A stretch of DNA of 64,000 nucleotides. Origin: Palsa-461 sp963768185 (lineage in GTDB: Bacteria; Actinomycetota; Acidimicrobiia; Acidimicrobiales; RAAP-2). The position numbers and the translations under genes were made by a program. The stretch covers positions 704,340 to 768,339 of the forward strand of contig CAVYGS010000001.1 in assembly GCA_963768185.1 (NCBI GenBank), written 5' to 3'. This document shows positions 19,055-26,588 of this stretch, piece after piece (within the stretch, counting starts at the first letter, position 1; the number at the start of each line of letters is the position of its first letter). Under the pieces are notes generated by a model. That model worked only from the letters and a program-made list of their open reading frames with translations. It had not been told where the DNA came from and did no database searches.

Positions 19055-20620
19055 GTGACCGACGTCGGCACGGACCCGAGGCTGGAGTACGCCGGGAAAG
19101 GGATGCTGCTCGCCTGGTGGGCGCAGCAGCATCCCGACCGGCCGGCCGTCATCAGTCCCTGGGGCAACCGGTCCTTCGCCGAGCTGAACGCCAACGCCAA
19201 CCGGCTCGCCCGGGCGCTGCGCCGCCGCGGGGTGGAGCCGGGCGGTGCGACCGCGCTCATCGCGGGGAACCTGCCGGAGTTCTCCGAGGTCGTCTTCGCC
19301 TGCCAGCGCACCGGGCTGCGGCTGACCCCGGTCAACTGGCACCTGACCGGCGAGGAGGCCAGCTACGTCGTCGACAACTGCGAGGCCACCGCCCTCATCG
19401 CGGATGCTCGGCACGGCGAGGCGGCGGCGGCCGCCGCCAAGGCGGCCCCGAACGTGACGGTCCGACTGGCCATCGGGGGCGAGATCGACGGGTTCGAGCC
19501 CTACGCCGAGGTGATCGGCGGCGAGGACGACTCCGACCTCGAGGATGCGACCGCCGGGACCCAGATGCTCTACACCTCGGGGACGACCGGCCGGCCCAAG
19601 GGGGTGAGCCGCCCCGGCGCGGCGCGCCAGGTGGCTGCGTTGAGCGGCCTCTTCGGCTACCGGGCGGGCGAGGACCTCAACCTGTGCACCGGACCCCTCT
19701 ACCACGCGGCCCCGCTGGCCTTCTCGCTCCTGCTCCCGCTCGCCATGGGCGCCGGCGTGGTCACGATGGAACGCTGGGACGCCGAGGAGGCACTCGGGCT
19801 CATCGAAGAGCACCGGATCAGCCACACCCACATGGTCCCCACCATGTTCGTGCAGCTGCTCAAGCTGCCCGAAGAGGTCCGGGCGCGCTACGACGTGTCC
19901 TCGCTGCGCCACGTCCTCCACGGCGCGGCGCCTTGCCCGGTGCACGTGAAGCACGCCCTCATCAAGTGGCTCGGCCCGGTCGTTTACGAGTACTACGCGG
20001 CGACCGAGGGCACCGGCACCATGGTCGACTCCGCGACCTGGCTCAAGCGGCCGGGCACCGTCGGCAAGGTCGTCCCGCCCGACCAGGTGAAGGTGGCCGA
20101 CGAAGACGGCAACGAGCTGGCGCGCGGCGAGATCGGCACCGTGTTCTTGAAGGCTCCCGACGTCGGGCGCTTCGAGTACTTCAAGGCCAAGGACAAGACC
20201 GACTCGGCGTACCGCGGCGACTACTACACGCTCGGCGACGTCGGCTACATCGACGAGGAGGGCTATCTCTTCTTGACCGACCGCTCGGTCGACCTGATCA
20301 TCACCGGCGGGGTCAACGTGTACCCGACCGAGATCGACGCCGTCTTGATCGCCCACCCCAAGGTGGCCGACTCGGCGACGATCGGGGTCCCGAGCGACGA
20401 GTGGGGCGAGGACGTGAAGTCCGTCGTGGAATTGGTGGCCGGGGTGGAGCCGAGCCGGGACCTCGAAGCCGAGCTCCTCGAGTTCGCCCGGGACCACCTG
20501 GCCCACTTCAAGTGCCCGAAGACGATCGACTTCGTCGACGCCCTCCCCCGCCAGGACAACGGCAAGATCTACCGGCGACGCCTGCGCGACCACTACCGGG
20601 AGACCGCCCAGGGCACCTGA
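19055..20620 (+). CDS. Acyl-CoA synthetase (AMP-forming, class I adenylate-forming)
   Basis: A 521-residue adenylate-forming enzyme that would activate a carboxylic acid with ATP to an acyl-AMP and then to acyl-CoA. The P-loop motif YTSGTTGRPKG lies near residue 170. YEYYAATEGTG gives motif A5, the acyl-AMP-binding region. YTLGDVGYIDEEGYLFLTDR carries the conserved Asp and the hinge Arg/Asp region. The C-terminal lysine lies in LPRQDNGKIYRR. The length and order resemble FadD13-like or acyl-CoA ligase family proteins of actinobacteria. The GTG start, four bases after the binding-protein stop, gives a natural N-terminus (VTDVGTDPRLEYAGKG). Substrate specificity cannot be read from the sequence. 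Confidence 0.9.
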   Translation: MTDVGTDPRLEYAGKGMLLAWWAQQHPDRPAVISPWGNRSFAELNANANRLARALRRRGVEPGGATALIAGNLPEFSEVVFACQRTGLRLTPVNWHLTGEEASYVVDNCEATALIADARHGEAAAAAAKAAPNVTVRLAIGGEIDGFEPYAEVIGGEDDSDLEDATAGTQMLYTSGTTGRPKGVSRPGAARQVAALSGLFGYRAGEDLNLCTGPLYHAAPLAFSLLLPLAMGAGVVTMERWDAEEALGLIEEHRISHTHMVPTMFVQLLKLPEEVRARYDVSSLRHVLHGAAPCPVHVKHALIKWLGPVVYEYYAATEGTGTMVDSATWLKRPGTVGKVVPPDQVKVADEDGNELARGEIGTVFLKAPDVGRFEYFKAKDKTDSAYRGDYYTLGDVGYIDEEGYLFLTDRSVDLIITGGVNVYPTEIDAVLIAHPKVADSATIGVPSDEWGEDVKSVVELVAGVEPSRDLEAELLEFARDHLAHFKCPKTIDFVDALPRQDNGKIYRRRLRDHYRETAQGT

Positions 20621-20634
20621 GCCGGCGATGTGCG

Positions 20635-20651
20635 GGTTGACAAGCTCAACC
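20635..20651. promoter_or_regulatory. Inverted repeat over a TTGACA box before vapB
   Basis: GGTTGA-CAAGC-TCAACC is a perfect 6-bp inverted repeat overlapping a TTGACA hexamer (20637-20642) about 55 bases before the antitoxin start. A weak GATACG lies 16 bases on. This fits an autoregulated toxin-antitoxin promoter, but the assignment is by position only. Confidence 0.4.
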
Positions 20652-20697
20652 GAGCGCGGATACGCAGATCGCAGCCGATCTGCTAGCATTGTGCGAC

Positions 20698-20919
20698 ATG
20701 AGGACAATCTACCTTCGTAACGTGCCGGACGAAGTGGTCGAGCGCCTGGAACGGATGGCCGTCCGTGACCGGATGTCGGTCGCGGCGGTGGCGGTGAGGG
20801 AGCTTGAGGAAGTTTCGCGTCGGGTGAACAACCCGGCTTTGCTTGACTCTCTGCCGGACCTGGACATCGATCCGGCCTCAATCGTCGCCGACGTGGACGC
20901 TGGTCGCGCTCAGAGGTGA
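20698..20919 (+). CDS. vapB: VapB-type antitoxin (ribbon-helix-helix, FitA-like)
   Basis: A 73-residue antitoxin starting MRTIYLRNVPDEVVERLERM, the typical beta strand plus helix of FitA/VapB ribbon-helix-helix DNA-binding domains. The second helix (DRMSVAAVAVRELEEVSRR) and a flexible acidic tail that would bind the toxin follow. The next gene's GTG overlaps its TGA (GTGA), so antitoxin and toxin are translated together. A possible alternative ATG lies three codons upstream (MCD), but MRTIYLRNV is the family start. The protein would neutralise the PIN-domain toxin and repress its own promoter together with it. Confidence 0.85.
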   Translation: MRTIYLRNVPDEVVERLERMAVRDRMSVAAVAVRELEEVSRRVNNPALLDSLPDLDIDPASIVADVDAGRAQR

Positions 20920-21299
20920 TCGTTGTCGACGCATCGGCGGCAGTTTCCGCGCTGCTCAACGCTGGGCCTGCTCGCCAGGCACTGGCAGAGGAGCAGGTAC
21001 ACGTCCCCCACCTCATCGACCCCGAGGTTGCCAATGCGCTTCGCCGTGGGGTCGCTACCTCGCGGATCGAGTCCGGCGATGCATGCGCTGCGCTCCACCG
21101 ATGGCGCCAGCTTGGCATGTCGCGCTATGCCATCTTGCATCTGCTGGAGCGCGTTTGGGAGCTCCGGGAGAACCTCTCGGCCTATGACGCTTCCTATGTT
21201 GCGTTGGCCGAATCTCTCGACTGCGCATTGCTTACCGCGGACGTCCGGCTCGGTCGATCCCCAGGACTCCGCTGTCCGGTGACCGTGGTCCCGCGCTAG
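20916..21299 (+). CDS. vapC: VapC-type PIN-domain ribonuclease toxin
   Basis: A 127-residue PIN-domain protein. The acidic residues expected to hold Mg2+ are visible: Asp5 in MIVVDASAAVSALL, Glu in DPEVANALRRG (about 37), Asp in SAYDASYVALAESL (about 91) and Asp in LLTADVRL (about 108). VapC toxins cut specific RNAs, often tRNAs or rRNA, when free of antitoxin. The start is a GTG overlapping the antitoxin stop. Length and motifs are complete, so the toxin should be active. Confidence 0.88.
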   Translation: MIVVDASAAVSALLNAGPARQALAEEQVHVPHLIDPEVANALRRGVATSRIESGDACAALHRWRQLGMSRYAILHLLERVWELRENLSAYDASYVALAESLDCALLTADVRLGRSPGLRCPVTVVPR

Positions 21300-21414
21300 C
21301 GAAGGGGTGACGGTACGCCCGGGTCAAGGCGATCCGTCGATGTCGGTGGACGCGTCACACGGGTGCCCGGCATTATTCGACGCTCATCGCTCACGCGATC
21401 GAGGCCATACGTCG

Positions 21415-21475
21415 CCGCCGAGATGTCGTAGAGGGTGGTGCCGAACACGGCGCTCGGATCGGTGCGAATGAAGGA
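21415..21475 (-). pseudogene. Remnant of a CWB2 repeat gene (downstream fragment)
   Basis: On the minus strand the frame reads DPSAVFGTTLYDISAA, against DPTATAVFGTTLFDTSAA in the CWB2 part of the gene at 22367. At the DNA level more than 20 consecutive bases are identical to positions around 22643-22664. The fragment ends where the vapC stop begins. Its partner fragment lies on the other side of the vapBC pair at about 22205-22240. Confidence 0.65.
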
Positions 21476-21480
21476 CACCC

Positions 21481-21891
21481 TCAAGGCACGAGTGTGAAAG
21501 CCGTCGTATGGCGTGGCCGCACGACGGAAAAATGGCGGTGGTCGAGGGTCGCGATCACCTCTGCGTGATACCGCTCTGCAAGCGCGACGACTGAGGCGTC
21601 AACGATGCCCAGCGGAAGGTCGAGGTACTGCTTGGTGAGATCCGCGATCCGCACCCACTCGGGGTCGAGCACCGGTTCGACAACCAGTTCGCCGTCCGCG
21701 ATCGACCGACAGAACGCCAGCTCGGCGGGAGCCCCGATGCGGTCGGCGAGGAGGTAGCTGACCTCGGTCACCACGAGTTCGGGAACGAGCAGTGGTGGCT
21801 CCGCCTTGGACAGCAGGTCGACGCAACGACGATGGTTCGCGTCGTTCCTTGCCGCGGCGGCGTAGAGCGGTCCTGCATCGACGATGAGCAC
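21481..21891 (-). CDS. vapC: VapC-type PIN-domain ribonuclease toxin
   Basis: A 136-residue PIN domain with the usual acidic set: Asp5 in MLIVDAGPLYAAA, Glu in VVTEVSYLLADR (about 44), Asp in LGIVDASVVALAERY (about 98) and Asp in IATLDHRHF (about 117). Cytoplasmic, RNA-cleaving when not bound by its antitoxin. The antitoxin ends at 21892, so the two genes abut with no space, and both are minus-strand. The module sits between two pieces of a decayed CWB2 gene, which suggests insertion there. Confidence 0.87.
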   Translation of the reverse strand: MLIVDAGPLYAAAARNDANHRRCVDLLSKAEPPLLVPELVVTEVSYLLADRIGAPAELAFCRSIADGELVVEPVLDPEWVRIADLTKQYLDLPLGIVDASVVALAERYHAEVIATLDHRHFSVVRPRHTTAFTLVP

Positions 21892-22140
21892 TTACGGCGA
21901 GGACGGCGTCCGGTGGCGACGAATCGACTCACCGACAAGCTCGTCGACTCGCTCGGACGCGTCGACGGGCTCCCCGTCGCCGATCGCGAAGAAGCCCAGC
22001 CGACCGCTCGTTGGGGGGGCGGGCACGTGCCGCTCAATGGCTTCCCGGGCGATGTCGGCGATCGAGACCCCCCGACGCCTGGCTTCGCGCCGAATCCTGG
22101 CGTCCAACTCGTCGGGCAGCATGATCGTCGTGCGCTTCAT
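21892..22140 (-). CDS. vapB: VapB-type antitoxin (CopG-like ribbon-helix-helix)
   Basis: An 82-residue antitoxin beginning MKRTTIMLPDELDARIRREA, the classic CopG/RHH strand and first helix, then RRGVSIADIAREAIERHV. The C-terminal 35 residues are polar and would wrap the toxin. The frame is open a further seven codons to 22161, but the ATG at 22140 is the family start. It has no ribosome-binding site. A TATGAT hexamer ends six bases before it, so the mRNA is probably leaderless. Palindromes around that hexamer fit autoregulation. Confidence 0.85.
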   Translation of the reverse strand: MKRTTIMLPDELDARIRREARRRGVSIADIAREAIERHVPAPPTSGRLGFFAIGDGEPVDASERVDELVGESIRRHRTPSSP

Positions 22141-22172
22141 GAAGCGATCATAACGCATCACACTTCATGATG
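22135..22172. promoter_or_regulatory. vapB promoter with paired CTTCATGA operators
   Basis: On the minus strand a TATGAT -10 hexamer (22147-22152) is bracketed by two related sites. CTTCATGAAG, a perfect palindrome over the start codon, is at 22135-22144 and CTTCATGATG is at 22163-22172. Their 28-base centre-to-centre spacing is close to three helical turns. This is the layout expected for cooperative repression by an RHH antitoxin. Confidence 0.5.
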
Positions 22173-22199
22173 TGGCCTTTGCCCCCATCATTTCTGTGC

Positions 22200-22242
22200 G
22201 CTGAAGGCGCGCCAGCGGTCCCCCGGGGCGTACCGCACGACC
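22200..22242 (-). pseudogene. Remnant of a CWB2 repeat gene (upstream fragment)
   Basis: The minus strand reads VRYAPGGPLA, matching TRYAIGGPLA in the CWB2 domain encoded at about 22685-22725. Fifteen consecutive bases are identical. In the intact gene this motif and the AVFGTT motif are about 50 bases apart. Here about 780 bases separate them, with the vapBC pair in between. Confidence 0.55.
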
Positions 22243-22366
22243 AATCTGGGACACAAAGAGTGAAGAGCGTCACCGCGGGTGCCGCTGTCGGGAATCGTTG
22301 TGCGCGCTGCACAACTCTTCGGCCAACGAGCAGACGGCGGGACGTAGACGAGGTGCACGACCTCCG

Positions 22367-25322
22367 TCAGAGCGCCGCGTCGAGCTCAGCCAGGACCGCA
22401 TCGGTGACCGCCAAAGGGCCGCCGAACAAGATCCCGGTGTCCAAGCCCGCCCCCACCTGGGCGAGGTAGGCCGAGATCGACCCGGGCAGCGGGCCGGTCG
22501 GTTCGACGAGGAGCAGCGGTGCCCCGGCCAGCCCGAGGCCGGGGCCCGCCGACAGGGCGTCGGGGAAGTTCGTCCCGGTCGCCGCGCCGACCTTGGTCGG
22601 AGCCGGGAAGAACCGGGCCGCCACCGCCGCCGAGGTGTCAAAGAGGGTGGTGCCGAACACGGCGGTCGCGGTCGGGTCGGCTCCGGCGGCGGCCAGCGGT
22701 CCCCCGATCGCGTAACGCGTGTCGCCGGGGTGCGCCGCCAGGTAGCTCGCGGTCTCCGGGTCCTGGGTCGCGCCGTCGGTCAGCAGGATCGCCCCGTGCA
22801 GCGACACCGCGGCGGGGACCGCCGAGAGGGCGTCGGCAAAGCCGAGCCCGGTCGCCTCGAAGACCGTGGTCGGGTTCCCCAACTGCTGCGCGATCAGGAT
22901 CGCCGTCTGATACTCGTCGGCGCCGGCCAGCCGCGTCGTCTTGTACCCGAGGGACTGGAGCTCCATGTCGAGGTTCGGGCTGAGCGCGAGGTCGCCGCCG
23001 ACCAGGTACACGGTGCCCCCGGGGACGAGCACCCGCTGGATCTCCTGGCGGACCGCCGGGTCGAGCGACGGCGACTGCGCGGCGCTCTCGGTGATGAGGA
23101 CCGGCCCGCCGACCGAAGCCGCGAGTGGCCCCCCAGCCAAGGCGTCGGAGAAGAAGTCGTCGCGAGCGAGCACCACGGCCTTGGCCGACCGGGCCGCCGG
23201 GAACTCGGCCTGCGACGCGGCGACGGCGGTGCCGATGGCGGTCTGCCCGTAGACCCGGGTGAAGATCGCAGTGCTGTAGGTGAACGTCGCGCTGGAGGTG
23301 CCGTTGGTCACCGGTCCGCTTGCCCCCACGGCCACGGTGCCGCTCCCGGCCGGCACGACCACCTCGGCCGAGGTCGCGCTCTCCGAGACGACCTGGGCCC
23401 GAACCCCGCCGATCGTGATGGCGGCGTTCTGCAGGCCGAACCCGTTGACGGTGACGTCGGCCCCGGCGGGCGCCTGGTCCGGAGTCACCGACAGCGCGGC
23501 GGTGCACCCGACCCCGCCCGCGTTGACCGAGCCGAGCCCGCTCGCCAGGTCGTAGCCGGGGCCGGCCGTGAAGTCGCCGCCGTTGGTCCCGGTGAAGTCG
23601 TTGGTGCCCGAGGTGATGTCGTTGAGCGCGCCGGCGTACCCGCCGCTGTTGGCCAGCGAGTAGTACACCGACGCCGCGTCACCGGTCGCCGGCTGGCCGC
23701 ATTCGGAGTCCCGGTCGGCCCAGATCGCCGCCTCGAGCGGCGCCCCGATGCTCGTCCCGATGAAGACGCCCCACGACCCGTTGGCGTAGAAGACGACGGG
23801 GACGCCGGCGTCGGCCGAGATGTCGGGCACCTCGCGACAGTTGGTGCCCTGCGCGCCGCACGACGCCGTCGGCGGGACGGGGAGCCCGGCCTGCCAGGAC
23901 GGCCTCGGCTCGAGCGCGGAGGTGCCTCCCCCGCCGGCGCCGTCGCCCGGATCACAGTCACTGCCGGCCGGCACGCCGTCGCACCCGTTCCAGACGACCT
24001 CGACGCCGTCCAAGGCGCGCGAGGTGCCGCCGACCGCGGTGACCCAGGGGCTGGACGACGGATAGTCGACCGCCAGCGCCGTGTCGCCGCCGGAGGCCCC
24101 GACGCAGTCCTCAGAGCCTCGGTCGCCGGCGGCCGTGAAGACCGACTGGCCCTGGCTGGCCGCCTCCTCGAACAGGGTGTCGAAGGAGGAGACCGAGCCG
24201 GCCCCCGTCGTCGGCACCATCGCCTCGCACGAACCCCAGCTGTCGGAGACGAATTTGGCGGCGTCGTCGTCGACGATCGCGGCCACGGTGTCGTAGGCAC
24301 CCAGGCTCGTGTCGGGCCCCTCATAGGAGACGATCTGCGCGGCCCCGGGCGCCTGGCTGGCCAGCTGCTCGATATCGAGGTCGGCCTCGCCGGTCCCAAG
24401 AGGTCCCGGCGTGCCACCGCCGTCCACCTCTTGGACAGCGACCGGCACCGCCAGGCCGTAGCAGGACTGGAACGCCGAGATGTCGCTCGCGGACGAGGGC
24501 GCCAGCTCGAGGACCGCCAGGGTCTCGCTGGACCCGTCAAAGCCGGCGCTGAGGTAGGCGTTCACGCCGTAGGCGTCCCCGAGCGTGGTCGCCGTGTAGT
24601 CACCGCCGGCGGCCACCGAGTCGGCGGCCGGGCAATCACTCAGGTCGGCGGGCGCGCCCGCTCCCTCCGAGACTCCGGCCGAGGGGCCGGCGGCGGTCGC
24701 GATGGCCGGGTGCGGCACGGCCATGGCCTCCGGCGAGGCCGCCGGCAAGTCGTTGAGCCCGACAATGTCGGCAATGTCGGCAGCGATCGCGGTCGGGACC
24801 TCGGGGGTGCGCGTCGCATCGAACACCGTCCTCCCGTCGACCCGGTACCGGCCGAGCGGGCTCCCGAGGCCCGAGGACACGAGCGAGGCCGGCCCGCTGG
24901 CCCGCACCGAGAACCCGTCGCCGAGCCGTGCCGCGAACCCGAGGCCGCGCAGCCAGCCGAGGGTCGCCGCGACGGTCGCTGCGGAGGGCCCGAAGTCCCG
25001 CCGCGAACTGGCCGGGCGCGAGCCACTGGTGGTAGTCGGGGGACGACGGGTCGTACTGGTTGGCGAGGAGCGCCTGGAGGCCCGACTCGTCGCGCGGGGC
25101 CAGGACCACCTCGAAGTCCACCGGCTGGGCCGAGGGAACCGCCCCGGCGGAAACGGCGCCGGGCGGGGCGGGCGGCGGCTGCAAGAGGGCGGGGCGCTCG
25201 AAGCGGGGCACCGCCGCGGCGAGGGGGGGCGCAGCGAAGAACACCCCGCACAACCCGGTCAGGAGGGCCGCCCCGGCGACCGCACGGCGCCTCCGAGGCG
25301 TGCCCGGGAACCGGCGGACCAT
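22367..25322 (-). CDS. Secreted S53 sedolisin-type peptidase with TIG and CWB2 domains, frameshifted
   Basis: A secreted protein of about 985 residues. A signal peptide (MVRRFPGTPRRRRAVAGAAL) precedes an activation prodomain (VDFEVVLAPRDESGLQALLA, YDPSSPDYHQWL). The S53 catalytic domain has Glu and Asp in GEADLDIEQLA and the nucleophile in IGTSIGAP near residue 525. An IPT/TIG-like domain follows at about 615-690. Three CWB2 repeats end the protein (AEFPAARSAKAVVLARDDFF onward), anchoring it to the wall. Sedolisins are acid-active serine peptidases. A one-base slip near 25005-25010, within the prodomain, separates the signal peptide from the rest. The start is ATG 25322 or a GTG four codons upstream; ribosome-binding sites are weak for both. 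Confidence 0.85.
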
Positions 25323-25389
25323 CTCGTGGGACACTAACGGGGACACCCCACGAGGGGGTGGAGCCACGCCGCCGAAGGGAGGGCCGGTG

Positions 25390-25600
25390 GTGTCGACCGC
25401 TGGGCTGTCCGAGGTGCTCCTCACGGTCGACAAGCACCAGGTCGCCGGCATCGTGGTGCTTGTCCTCGGCGTGGCGATCACGGTCTTCGGAGTCGTGCGG
25501 GTGGTGCAACGGCTGAGCGGCGCCGCGCTCGATTCTGACCGTCGGAATCGCCGTCGCGGTGATCGGGATCCTCGTCTCCACCCACACCATCCACGCGTAG
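25390..25600 (+). CDS. Small two-helix membrane protein, frameshifted
   Basis: Starts at GTG 25390 (or 25387) behind AAGGGAGG. The first 48 residues hold a hydrophobic helix (GIVVLVLGVAITVFGVVRVV). After RLSGAAL an extra base near 25528-25533 throws the frame. Correcting it gives LTVGIAVAVIGILVSTHTIH and a TAG stop at 25600. The result is a two-helix protein of about 70 residues. Function unknown; it diverges from the sedolisin gene and precedes the methyltransferase. Confidence 0.6.
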
Positions 25601-25702
25601 GCCCACCTCCGAGGCGTCGCGCACCGAGCGTGACCCGGCGCGGGCCCGTCCGGGGCGCCCACCTCGCGGCGCCCCCGGCCTGCTGCGCGCCACAATGGGG
25701 CC

Positions 25703-26575
25703 GTGAAGCGCCTCGTGCGAGCCCTGCTCCGCCCGCTCCGGCCGCTCGGGCGGCCGATCGTGCGCAAGCTCCGAGCGCGGGTGACCTTCTGGGCGCGCCG
25801 GGCGACAGACGAGCGATTCGAGCACGTGGAGGGCAAGCTCGCCGAGACCCGGACCGACGTCGAGGGCCTCGAGCACTGCGTCCCCGCCCTCCTCAACGCC
25901 ATCGCCGCCCAGAACGCCCTGAACCGGGCCAACGTGCGGACCGAGGCCGAGCTGGCCCGGCTCGTCTCCTCGGTGCTGGCTGAGTTCCAGAGCGTCCGCA
26001 ACGAGGTCGTGGGCGCCAAAGAGGGTGGCCTCGACCCGGTCTTCGAGCCCAAGATCCTGCACCCCGAGGCAATCAGCGGGGAGGGGCTCCGGCTCAACCT
26101 CGGCGCGGGCGCCGCCCCCCGGTCCGGGTACGTGAACGTGGACATCCAGCCCTTCGACGGGACCGACGTCCTGGCCCACCCGGCGGGCCTTCCCTTCGAG
26201 ACCGACTCGGTGGCCGAGATCCGGGCGGTGCACCTATTGGACCACTACAGCCTGGACGAGGGGCGCGGCACGCTCCTCCCCCACTGGGTCCGGATCCTGC
26301 GACCGTCGGGGACGCTCACCGTCGTCGTGCCCGACGGCGACTCCCTCGTCCGGTCCTATGTGGCCGGCGAGCTTTCCTTCGACGAGCTGCGCGACGCCAC
26401 CTTCGGGCAGGGCGCCGATGACCGCAGCGTCCGGTTCACCATGTTCAGCCGCACCTCGATCGTGGACCTGCTCGCCGAAGCCGGACTCGAGGAGATCGAG
26501 CTGCGGGCGGATCCGAGGGGCCCGTCGCGCGAGATCGAGGTGGTCGGGCGCAAGCCCGGGCCCGCGCCGAGCTGA
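25703..26575 (+). CDS. SAM-dependent methyltransferase with N-terminal coiled coil
   Basis: A 290-residue protein. The first 35 residues are very basic (MKRLVRALLRPLRPLGRPIV) and are followed by a helical, probably coiled-coil stretch to about 115. The class I methyltransferase core starts with LRLNLGAGAAPRSGYVNVDI (motif I and the acidic residue binding SAM ribose). It continues with LPFETDSVAEIRAVHLLDHY and VRILRPSGTLTVVVPD. It is a paralog of the gene at 33951, sharing the basic start, coiled region and core. It sits 13 bases before the large glycosyltransferase fusion, so both probably act in one surface-glycan pathway. The acceptor is unknown. Confidence 0.8.
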   Translation: MKRLVRALLRPLRPLGRPIVRKLRARVTFWARRATDERFEHVEGKLAETRTDVEGLEHCVPALLNAIAAQNALNRANVRTEAELARLVSSVLAEFQSVRNEVVGAKEGGLDPVFEPKILHPEAISGEGLRLNLGAGAAPRSGYVNVDIQPFDGTDVLAHPAGLPFETDSVAEIRAVHLLDHYSLDEGRGTLLPHWVRILRPSGTLTVVVPDGDSLVRSYVAGELSFDELRDATFGQGADDRSVRFTMFSRTSIVDLLAEAGLEEIELRADPRGPSREIEVVGRKPGPAPS

Positions 26576-26588
26576 CCCTCGGCTGGCG

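Noticed and set aside
22298..25516. A 1,072-codon plus-strand frame opposite the sedolisin gene
   Set aside because: It mirrors the minus-strand S53-CWB2 gene, is Arg/Gly-rich without domains, and is long only because high-GC DNA has few stops.
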